Assembly: GCA_025356795.1 (NCBI GenBank)
Contig: JANXRR010000312.1
Span: 1 to 5,107 of the forward strand
Reading direction: 5' to 3'
Source: Bacteroidia bacterium
GTDB taxonomy: Bacteria > Bacteroidota > Bacteroidia > Cytophagales > Cyclobacteriaceae
DNA: 5,107 bases
Shown here: positions 1 through 5,107 of the stretch, piece by piece
Numbering within the stretch: the first letter of the stretch is position 1
Layout of the letters: each line of letters opens with the position of its first letter
Program-made: the position numbers and the translations under genes
Notes under the pieces: model-generated
What the model saw: the letters and a program-made list of their open reading frames with translations, nothing else
Told to the model about the DNA's origin: nothing
The model's database searches: none

Positions 1-37
1 GACTGGAAGTCGATAGGTTGTAAAAAGAATGAAATCC

Positions 38-448
38 TTACTCAAGAATAATAGTGTCAGTATCAATGTTGCCAGCTTTACGGTGATGTTCAAGGTATTC
101 TTGAACCATTTCATCCGTAGTATGTCGGTACTCCAAACACCATACCCAATCGCCCCAAAGTGTCGCCCCAAATATCTTTTAGAAAGTTCTGGGTACTCTT
201 CTTGCAACCTGCGGGACGTTCGACCTTTCAAGCGTTTAACAATATCACTAATGTTCAGCGATGGCCTATATTTGCTCACAACACCTTTAAGTATATTGAC
301 ATCCTCCGAATCACAAATCTGCTTCACAAGCTCAAGGCATCTTTTGGATGTCCCCCTCCAAAACTTTATATCTATATTTTGTAACCTAAACTATGTGGGC
401 CGTAAGCCAAAATACGGTGTGGCTACTAATTGGCTGTTCTTTACTCAC
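38..448 (-). pseudogene. tnpA: Degraded IS200/IS605-family transposase TnpA (Y1/HUH type)
   Basis: IS200/IS605 TnpA is a small single-strand transposase that uses a HUH motif and one catalytic tyrosine. Read on the minus strand, family landmarks appear in order but in changing frames: HTVFWLTAHIV, a stop, VTKYRYKVLEGDIQ, then CLELVKQICDSEDVNILKG, SLNISDIVKRLKGRTSR, GRHFGAIGYGVWST and TDEMVQEYLEHHRK, ending at TAA (38-40). Lesions I can see: TAG at 386-388 where the family has Trp (HIVW); loss of about 2 nt near 340-344; a junction at 270/271 where SK runs straight into YRPS, lacking the usual DHVHxHxE segment; Trp to Leu and Trp to Gly in the RYWGRHFWAIGYG block; and loss of 1 nt near 122-123. 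The tyrosine helix survives, but only after that last frameshift. The GTG at 446-448 is the best surviving start; the original start is uncertain. The gene is certainly inactive. The family call is from motif recall, not a search. Confidence 0.88.
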
Positions 449-477
449 AAAGTAAAGCTAACCATTTGTGTAGCAAC

Positions 478-509
478 TGAAAGTCCTGCGCTGAAAGCGC
501 ATAGTTTCA
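478..509. repeat. Hairpin upstream of tnpA, probable IS200-type subterminal end
   Basis: A perfect 6-bp stem TGCGCT/AGCGCA (487-492 and 496-501) closes a GAA loop. An outer TGAAA/TTTCA stem (478-482 and 505-509) is separated from it by an unequal internal loop (GTCC against TAG). It lies about 30 nt upstream of the tnpA start. IS200/IS605 elements carry imperfect subterminal hairpins rather than terminal inverted repeats, and TnpA recognises these. The other element end should lie before position 1, so I cannot compare the two. The exact insertion boundary is not visible, and this family makes no target duplication to mark it. Confidence 0.5.
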
Positions 510-591
510 ACTAACGATTGAGACCAATGAATTATTAAAGAATGGTTAGAATTTTTTGTGCAAAAAGTTATTGAAAGTCCAATACAATAAA

Positions 592-605
592 CTGATAAAA
601 ATCAT
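592..605. promoter_or_regulatory. FNR/Anr-like operator upstream of usp-ccoI-ccoS
   Basis: CTGATAAAAATCAT matches the FNR/Anr palindrome TTGAT-N4-ATCAA at 8 of 10 defined positions; only the outermost base on each side differs. Crp/Fnr-family activators commonly control cbb3 oxidase genes under low oxygen. The operator ends 44 nt before a perfect -7 element. The same core and the same 44-nt spacing recur before ccoN, which is the main reason to believe it. Which Crp/Fnr regulator binds cannot be told from this window. Confidence 0.65.
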
Positions 606-649
606 CTTTAGCTATGATCATCCTCAAGCATACAGAGAAATATCGTTTT

Positions 650-657
650 TACTTTTG
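650..657 (+). promoter_or_regulatory. Bacteroidota -7 promoter element before usp-ccoI-ccoS
   Basis: TACTTTTG is a perfect match to the Bacteroidota sigma-ABfr -7 consensus TAnnTTTG. About 20 nt upstream, where a TTG-type -33 element would sit, I see none, as expected of an activator-dependent promoter. Transcription would start a few bases downstream (about 660-663). That places the upstream palindrome near -61 to -64 and leaves a leader of about 90 nt before the usp start. Confidence 0.55.
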
Positions 658-684
658 ATTATAGAAGTTCAACCCGACAGCACA

Positions 685-701
685 AATCCATTGATTGGAT
701 T
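685..701 (+). repeat. Small hairpin in the usp leader
   Basis: AATCCA and TGGATT form a perfect 6-bp inverted repeat around a TTGAT loop, inside the predicted 5' leader between the -7 element and the usp start. It is AT-rich and not followed by a T-tract, so it is not an intrinsic terminator. It could be a minor RNA structure or chance. The rest of 510-751 holds no gene that I can support. Confidence 0.25.
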
Positions 702-751
702 AACCAGCGTCTAATGTCTAAATACTTACGTCTCAATACTAGTTTTAAAAT

Positions 752-1094
752 ATGAAAAAAATTGTAGTATCATATGATTTTTCAAAACCTGCGATTAACG
801 CATTTTGCTTTGCGCTAAGTATTGCCGAACAATCTAAAGGAGTAGTGTATTTACTCCATGTAATTGAGTTGCCCGTCATGTACGACTCAGTTTTGATGCC
901 AGCCTTATCATTTGAAAATGATTTATACAAAGACAGGTGAAATTGATGCCGATATGATTGCTATGGGAACTCACGGACGAAGAGGGCTGTCGCATTTATT
1001 TAAAAGAAGCCTAACAGAAAATGTGGTGAACCACTCAAACTATATTATCTGGACTTCGGTGTTGAAGAAAGATGAGGAATTTGCTCAGGTATGA
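752..1094 (+). pseudogene. Universal stress protein (UspA family), internally deleted and frameshifted
   Basis: UspA-family proteins are cytoplasmic nucleotide-binding proteins of about 140-150 residues per domain. The first 60 or so codons give a typical N-terminus (MKKIVVSYDFSKPAINAF, then a VYLLHVIE strand) and run into TGA at 938-940. From about 915 another frame carries the family C-terminus (DADMIAMGTHGRRGLSHLF, then LTENVVNHS) to TGA at 1092-1094. The central helix-strand segment, roughly 30-40 residues, is missing, so a deletion shifted the frame near 918-945. The ATP-binding signature G-x2-G-x9-G-S/T is also damaged: the third Gly is Arg (KRS where GS is usual). The final TGA overlaps the ccoI ATG (ATGA, 1091-1094). 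USP genes are frequent members of FNR/Anr-type regulons, so this was probably a co-regulated first gene of the ccoI operon. ATG 912 could start the second fragment, but a 60-residue C-terminal piece is unlikely to function. Confidence 0.82.
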
Positions 1095-3493
1095 TTCAAG
1101 AAAAAGAGACAGATGTTGAACTGATCTGCTTCCATTGCGGACAGATCTGCAACGATGAGGTTAGTTATGTTGACGATAAACCCTTTTGCTGCTTTGGTTG
1201 CAAAACTGTTTTTGAAATTCTAGACTCGAATAATCTGTGTGAATATTATAACTTAAGCGAATCACCCGGTGTTCATTTGGATTTAGTGGACGATAAAAAG
1301 TATGTATACCTGGACGAAACAGAAATTCGCAAGAAGCTCCTCTCTTTTGAGTCTACCTCATTTTCAAAAGTTACTTTTTATATCCCCGCCATCCACTGCA
1401 TTTCATGTGTATGGTTGCTTGAGCACTTGAATCGATTAAATTCAGGTGTCATTAGATCTGAAGTTAACTTTCCGAAAAAATCTGTAACTATTGATTTTAA
1501 TCCAACTCAAATAACATTGAGTAAAATTGCAGCTTTGTTAGATTCAGTAGGGTACTATCCAAGTGTCAACCTAGAGAATGAAAAGAAATCATCCGATCAA
1601 TCTCATAAATCACTTGTCATTAAATTGGCTATTGCCGGATTTTGTTTTGGCAATGTGATGTTGTTTAGTTTTCCTGAGTATTTAGGAATTGATCAATCAG
1701 ATCACGCCTTATTACGCATTTTCTCGTGGCTTAATTGGGGATTGTCTGTTCCTGTTTTTCTCTTCAGTGCCAGCGACTACTTAACGGCAGCATGGAAAAG
1801 TTTTAAACAAAAGCAAATCAATATTGATGTGCCTATTGCTGCAGGTTTGATTGCCTTATTCTCTAGAAGCAGTTATGACATATTCACCTCAACAGGCTCG
1901 GGGTATTTAGATTCCTTTACAGGCCTTGTATTCTTTTTATTGATTGGCCGATGGTTTCAAGGTAAAACGTATGAAAGCCTATCGTTTGATCGTGATTTTA
2001 AATCCTATTTCCCATTGGCAGTTCATAAAAAAATTGTTGACGGTTGGAAGCCAGTAATTATTTATGATTTATGCAAGGGAGATGAAGTTCGTATTCGCCA
2101 TATGGAAATTATTCCTGCCGACAGTGTTCTTCATGCTGATCAGGCTTACATTGATTATAGTTTTGTTACAGGTGAATCAAAACCTATAAAAGTTGTTCGA
2201 GGTGATCAGATTTATGCTGGAGGAAGATTGATAGGTCAACCCATAGAAATGGTAATTGAAAAACCAACTTCTCAAAGTCATTTAACAAGTCTGTGGAATC
2301 ATGAGGCTTTCCGCAAACGCCAAGAAAGTAACTATCAAAGGATAATAGATCGTTCAGCTCGTGTGTTTACTTGGGTTGTCATGGGCATTGCAGTAGTAAC
2401 AGCTATTTATTGGCAAATTAATTCGCCAACAAAAATGTGGTTGATAGTAACATCTGTATTAATGGTGGCTTGCCCTTGTGCACTTGCATTGGCAGCACCA
2501 TTTACGTATGGAAGCATGCTGCGCGTATTCGGAAGGAACAACTTTTATTTAAAGAATGCCGATGTAATTGAACGCTTGGCAGCTATTGATGCAGTTGTCT
2601 TCGATAAAACAGGAACACTTACTCACACTAAGAAACCAATGGTTTCCTTTCAAGGAGAATTATCTTCTCTGGAAATGAGCTATGTAAAGGCATTGACAAG
2701 TTGCTCCACGCATCCGCTTAGTAATATTGTTAGTCAATCCATAAAGAAAAAGGGCAATGTATCAATAGTTAATTTCCGTGAAATTCCAGGACAAGGATTG
2801 GAGGCATACGTGGAGGACAGGTTGCTTCGGGTGGGTTCATCAGTTTTCGTTGGGTTTAAAGAAGTGTTGCCCACCCAGGCTTCCTATGTATTTGTTTCAA
2901 TAGATCATGAAATCAAAGGTTACTTCGCTATTTCTATTTCATTGCGAAGTAATATCTCTGAGATGATTACACAATTAGGCAAGAAATGTGTTGCACTTCT
3001 TTCTGGTGATAATGACTCTGATAAAGGGATTATGAAACTTCTCTTTGGTGAGTCGGTAGCATTAAAGTTTAATCAAGGTCCTCATGATAAACTCGACTTT
3101 ATTAAATCGCTGCAGAACCAAGGTAAGCGTGTAATGATGCTAGGCGATGGCCTAAACGATGCAGGTGCTATGAAGCAAAGTCAAGTGGGCATTGCCGTAA
3201 CAGATGATACAGGAACATTCACTCCTGCATGTGATGGAATTCTTCAGGGTGATCGATTACATCAACTTGACCAGTTTTTATCGTTGGCCAAAAGGTCGTC
3301 TAGTATTTTAAAGATGGCATTTTCGATTTCTTTTTTTTATAACTTAGTTGCATTGGCCTTTGCCGTTACGGATCATTTAACTCCGCTTACAGCGGCCATT
3401 CTTATGCCCATATCCAGCATTAGTGTGGTAGGGTTTTCAACACTGGCAGTTAATTTTGTTTCGCGCAAACTTTCTCAATCCAATCCATCATGA
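1091..3493 (+). CDS. ccoI: Copper-translocating P1B-type ATPase CcoI/FixI
   Basis: An 800-residue inner-membrane ATPase that exports Cu(I) for assembly of the cbb3 oxidase CuB centre. An N-terminal Cys-rich metal-binding domain (C13, C16, C20, C33, C34, C37) is followed by an HMA-like domain with HCISC (102-106), then eight predicted membrane helices (about 175-200, 207-227, 244-260, 272-290, 425-442, 449-470, 738-760, 764-788). Catalytic landmarks: TGES 360-363 (actuator), CPC 461-463 (TM6 metal site), DKTGT 505-509 with phosphorylated D505, HP 541-542, GQGL 567-570, GDGLND 685-690. TM7 has YN (750-751) and TM8 has M-P-x-S-S (772-776), the Cu(I)-type P1B-1 set. The double Cys-rich N-terminus and the adjacent ccoS and ccoN favour CcoI/FixI over a CopA detoxification pump. 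Length is normal for the family. The ATG overlaps the usp stop and the TGA overlaps the ccoS start, so translation is probably coupled. A weak AGGA lies 12 nt before the start. The usual D of the DxLR-like segment is S617 (SLR). Confidence 0.96.
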   Translation: MIQEKETDVELICFHCGQICNDEVSYVDDKPFCCFGCKTVFEILDSNNLCEYYNLSESPGVHLDLVDDKKYVYLDETEIRKKLLSFESTSFSKVTFYIPAIHCISCVWLLEHLNRLNSGVIRSEVNFPKKSVTIDFNPTQITLSKIAALLDSVGYYPSVNLENEKKSSDQSHKSLVIKLAIAGFCFGNVMLFSFPEYLGIDQSDHALLRIFSWLNWGLSVPVFLFSASDYLTAAWKSFKQKQINIDVPIAAGLIALFSRSSYDIFTSTGSGYLDSFTGLVFFLLIGRWFQGKTYESLSFDRDFKSYFPLAVHKKIVDGWKPVIIYDLCKGDEVRIRHMEIIPADSVLHADQAYIDYSFVTGESKPIKVVRGDQIYAGGRLIGQPIEMVIEKPTSQSHLTSLWNHEAFRKRQESNYQRIIDRSARVFTWVVMGIAVVTAIYWQINSPTKMWLIVTSVLMVACPCALALAAPFTYGSMLRVFGRNNFYLKNADVIERLAAIDAVVFDKTGTLTHTKKPMVSFQGELSSLEMSYVKALTSCSTHPLSNIVSQSIKKKGNVSIVNFREIPGQGLEAYVEDRLLRVGSSVFVGFKEVLPTQASYVFVSIDHEIKGYFAISISLRSNISEMITQLGKKCVALLSGDNDSDKGIMKLLFGESVALKFNQGPHDKLDFIKSLQNQGKRVMMLGDGLNDAGAMKQSQVGIAVTDDTGTFTPACDGILQGDRLHQLDQFLSLAKRSSSILKMAFSISFFYNLVALAFAVTDHLTPLTAAILMPISSISVVGFSTLAVNFVSRKLSQSNPS

Positions 3494-3648
3494 CCATAAT
3501 TATCCTGTTGATTTCAATATCACTTACTATTGCGCTTTGCTTTCTAGGTGCTTTCATTTGGGGCCTTCGCAGTGGTCAATATGATGATGTGTATGGCCCT
3601 TCTGTAAGAATTCTTTTTGAGGATAAGGTTGAGAAGAAAGAGAAGTAG
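3490..3648 (+). CDS. ccoS: cbb3-type oxidase assembly protein CcoS
   Basis: A 52-residue protein read from ATG 3490 to TAG 3646-3648. It has one N-terminal membrane helix (about residues 2-26) followed by the family signature SGQYDD (28-33) and GPSVRIL (36-42), with a short charged tail ending EKKEK. CcoS is required for haem and copper cofactor insertion into cbb3 oxidase in organisms where it has been studied. Its start codon overlaps the ccoI stop (ATGA), which implies translational coupling. The length is usual for CcoS (about 50-70 residues). The call is secure from the motif together with the neighbours. Confidence 0.94.
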   Translation: MTIIILLISISLTIALCFLGAFIWGLRSGQYDDVYGPSVRILFEDKVEKKEK

Positions 3649-3706
3649 TTACTATACAAAGCCGTTTCGGCAAAGTCAGGTTTATTGAAATCGTTTCGGA
3701 GCTTAA

Positions 3707-3846
3707 ATAAGTAGGTTTTGACAAGCTGCCAATGACATCTTATACTTCAGAGTTTCGCAAAGAAATTCAATGTCATTATAATGGGTAAGGCCAACGGCAA
3801 TGGTTATCTCAATACGACAGTCCCAATTATTTTTCCGTAAACACTA
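3707..3846 (-). pseudogene. Possible 3' remnant of an unidentified minus-strand gene
   Basis: The minus strand is open for about 45 codons between two in-frame stops. It reads IEITIAVGLTHY, NDIEFLCETLKY, then KMSLAACQNLLI and TAA. The alternation of a beta-like stretch and an amphipathic helix resembles the last residues of an enzyme; the tail of a class-V aminotransferase-like protein is one guess. No start codon or upstream coding sequence survives. A short GCCGAAACGGC hairpin followed by TTTGT lies about 36 nt beyond the stop on the same strand and could be its old terminator. A 45-codon open frame can occur by chance, so this is only a suspicion. Confidence 0.22.
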
Positions 3847-3871
3847 ATCAATAAAAACAATCATTGATCAG
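3844..3871. repeat. Imperfect inverted repeat just upstream of the ccoN operator
   Basis: CTAATCAAT (3844-3852) and ATTGATCAG (3863-3871) are reverse complements at 8 of 9 positions around a 10-nt spacer. The right arm carries TTGAT, an FNR-type half-site, and lies 5 nt before the full FNR-like box. It may be an accessory regulator site or a chance AT-rich structure. There is no comparable repeat before usp. Confidence 0.25.
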
Positions 3872-3876
3872 CAGAC

Positions 3877-3890
3877 ATGACAAAAATCAG
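3877..3890. promoter_or_regulatory. FNR/Anr-like operator upstream of ccoN
   Basis: ATGACAAAAATCAG has the TGA-N6-TCA core of Crp/Fnr sites and matches TTGAT-N4-ATCAA at 7 of 10 defined positions. Its core TGACAAAAATCA differs from the usp-ccoI-ccoS box at one base and shares the AAAA spacer. It ends 44 nt before the -7 element, exactly as in the other promoter. Binding by an oxygen-responsive Crp/Fnr activator is inferred. Confidence 0.62.
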
Positions 3891-3934
3891 TTTGCTATCT
3901 AGCTTAAGTCAGTCGTCAAAAATGGTTCGGGTTT

Positions 3935-3942
3935 TACTTTTA
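3935..3942 (+). promoter_or_regulatory. Bacteroidota -7 promoter element before ccoN
   Basis: TACTTTTA matches TAnnTTTG at all defined positions but the last. No TTG-type -33 element is seen at the expected distance. A start around 3945-3948 would put the upstream palindrome near -62 to -64 and give a short, A-rich leader of about 20 nt, common ahead of Bacteroidota start codons. Confidence 0.5.
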
Positions 3943-3967
3943 TGCAACAAAAAAAATAGCGCCCTGT

Positions 3968-5107
3968 ATGGAACTAGAAAAATTCAGTTACGATAATAAG
4001 GTAGTAAAAGCTTTTATCATTGCTACCGTTACCTTCGGATTGGTCGGCATGTCAGTTGGCCTCCTTGCAGCCATTCAATTGTTTTATCCTATCTTTAATT
4101 TCGATCTTCAGTACACAACCTTTGGGCGCATACGTCCTCTCCATACCAATGCCATCATCTTTGCTTTTGTAGGCAATGCCATGTTTGCAGGCGTCTATTA
4201 TTCAACCCAACGTTTGTTGAAGGCACGCATGTTTAGCGACACCCTTAGTTGGATTCATTTCTGGGGTTGGCAATTAATTATTTTAGCTGCTGCCATCACG
4301 CTACCGTTAGGGTTTACTTCTGGGAAAGAGTATGCTGAATTAGAATGGCCTATTGACATTGCTATTACAGTAATATGGGTAGTTTTTGCCTGGAATATGA
4401 TTGGCACCATACTCACCCGCAGAGAGCGACACATGTATGTTGCTATTTGGTTTTATATCGCTACACTTGTTACGGTTGCTGTTCTTCACATTGTTAATTC
4501 ATTTGAGATACCCGTTACACTATTCAAAAGCTACAGCTGGTACGCAGGCGTGCAAGATGCATTGGTTCAATGGTGGTATGGTCATAATGCCGTTGCATTC
4601 TTCCTTACTACTCCATTTTTGGGATTGATGTATTACTTCTTGCCGAAGGCATCTAACCGCCCGGTTTATTCTTACAGGCTTTCTATCATTCACTTTTGGT
4701 CATTGATATTTATTTACATCTGGGCGGGTCCGCATCACTTACTATATACTTCCTTACCAGACTGGGCACAGTCGTTGGGGGTGGTATTCTCTATTATGCT
4801 CATTGCTCCATCGTGGGGCGGCATGCTTAATGGGCTAATGACCTTACGTGGTGCTTGGGATAAAGTGCGCGAAGAACCAGTTTTAAAGTTTATGGTGGTA
4901 GCTGTTACCGCCTACGGTATGGCAACTCTTGAAGGACCGCTCTTGTCATTAAAAAATGTAAATGCCATTGCTCACTTTACAGATTGGATAGTTGCTCACG
5001 TACACGTAGGAGGGCTTGGCTGGAATGGTTTCTTGATATTTGGAATTCTTTATTGGATGGTGCCTCGTATGTGGGCAACTAAATTATACTCTACGCAACT
5101 TGCTAAC
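3968..5107 (+). CDS. ccoN: cbb3-type cytochrome c oxidase subunit I (CcoN), 3' end beyond window
   Basis: Catalytic subunit of the high-affinity terminal oxidase. It reduces O2 to water at a haem b3-CuB centre in the inner membrane and pumps protons. The frame is open for 380 codons from ATG 3968 to the last base, with no stop. Ligands by motif: H59 in GRIRPLHTNAIIF (low-spin haem b), H206 in WWYGHNAV and H256-H257 in WAGPHH (CuB), Y250 six residues before H256 (the Tyr cross-linked to the CuB His in cbb3 enzymes), E322 in TLEGP, and H344 (haem b3) and H346 (haem b) in AHVHVGG. The spacing equals the Pseudomonas stutzeri CcoN numbering minus one throughout, so nothing is inserted or lost. GKEYAELEWP (119-128) is also characteristic. 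About ten of twelve helices are present. In many Bacteroidota ccoN is fused to ccoO; whether that holds here lies outside the window. It appears to have its own FNR-type promoter. Confidence 0.97.
   Translation, partial: MELEKFSYDNKVVKAFIIATVTFGLVGMSVGLLAAIQLFYPIFNFDLQYTTFGRIRPLHTNAIIFAFVGNAMFAGVYYSTQRLLKARMFSDTLSWIHFWGWQLIILAAAITLPLGFTSGKEYAELEWPIDIAITVIWVVFAWNMIGTILTRRERHMYVAIWFYIATLVTVAVLHIVNSFEIPVTLFKSYSWYAGVQDALVQWWYGHNAVAFFLTTPFLGLMYYFLPKASNRPVYSYRLSIIHFWSLIFIYIWAGPHHLLYTSLPDWAQSLGVVFSIMLIAPSWGGMLNGLMTLRGAWDKVREEPVLKFMVVAVTAYGMATLEGPLLSLKNVNAIAHFTDWIVAHVHVGGLGWNGFLIFGILYWMVPRMWATKLYSTQLAN

Larger units (their letters stand above)
3649..3967. other. Intergenic region between ccoS and ccoN
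   Basis: This 319-nt stretch separates the assembly genes from the oxidase structural gene. From left to right it holds a short GCCG-TTT-CGGC hairpin (3661-3671) with no T-tract after it on the plus strand, a possible minus-strand gene remnant (3707-3846), an imperfect inverted repeat (3844-3871), the FNR-like box and the -7 element. I see no convincing plus-strand gene and no RNA gene. An 8-bp inverted repeat AATGACAT/ATGTCATT (3731-3738 and 3770-3777) lies inside the remnant and has no clear meaning. Confidence 0.6.

Noticed and set aside
160..384. 74-codon plus-strand open frame
   Set aside because: Also antisense to tnpA; no family features.
29..514. 161-codon plus-strand open frame
   Set aside because: It is antisense to the tnpA remnant, whose minus-strand translation gives clear IS200 transposase motifs. 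The plus-strand product has no recognisable motif.
478..580. Direct repeat TGAAAGTCC at 478-486 and 572-580
   Set aside because: IS200/IS605 insertion makes no target duplication, and a single 9-bp repeat in AT-rich DNA can be chance.
745..930. 61-codon minus-strand open frame
   Set aside because: Antisense shadow of the universal stress protein N-terminus.
3661..3671. GCCG-TTT-CGGC hairpin as the ccoS terminator
   Set aside because: The stem is only 4 bp and no T-tract follows on the plus strand, so I cannot call an intrinsic terminator.
3942..3959. Five-codon open frame MQQKK ahead of ccoN
   Set aside because: It overlaps the -7 element and so would lie at or before the predicted transcript start; most likely chance in A-rich DNA.
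4401..4628. 75-codon plus-strand open frame inside ccoN
   Set aside because: It is out of frame with ccoN, which keeps every haem and copper ligand across this stretch.

Overview
The window fits a Bacteroidota genome, probably from the Cytophagales side of the phylum. The reasons are the AT-rich DNA, TAnnTTTG-type -7 promoter elements, little sign of Shine-Dalgarno sequences, and the gene order ccoI-ccoS-ccoN for a cbb3-type cytochrome c oxidase. The core is a microaerobic respiration locus, and its left flank is visibly decaying accessory DNA.

Layout. Positions 38-448 (minus strand) hold a badly degraded IS200/IS605-family tnpA. It has a premature stop, two frameshifts, two lost tryptophans and a deletion where the HUH catalytic motif should be. 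A hairpin at 478-509 is probably the end of the same element. Positions 510-751 are a gene-free regulatory stretch with an FNR/Anr-like palindrome (592-605), a perfect -7 element (650-657) and a leader of about 90 nt. Positions 752-1094 are a universal stress protein gene that has lost its middle and its frame. Its last codon overlaps the start of ccoI (1091-3493), the copper-exporting P1B-ATPase that supplies Cu to the oxidase. ccoI in turn overlaps ccoS (3490-3648), a 52-residue assembly protein. A gap of 319 nt follows. It holds a possible minus-strand gene remnant, and then a second FNR-like box (3877-3890) and -7 element (3935-3942) in front of ccoN (3968 to the window end, incomplete), the catalytic subunit.

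How it works together. CcoI moves Cu(I) out of the cytoplasm for the CuB site of CcoN, CcoS helps put haem and copper into the oxidase, and CcoN reduces O2. The most informative observation is that the two promoters are built alike. Each has a TGAYAAAAATCA box followed by exactly 44 nt and then TACTTTT(G/A), with no obvious -33 element. This suggests one Crp/Fnr-family activator drives both the usp-ccoI-ccoS and the ccoN transcription units.

I see no new defence, CRISPR or other undescribed multi-gene system here. The unusual content is the shared promoter design and the concentration of gene decay around an intact oxidase locus.
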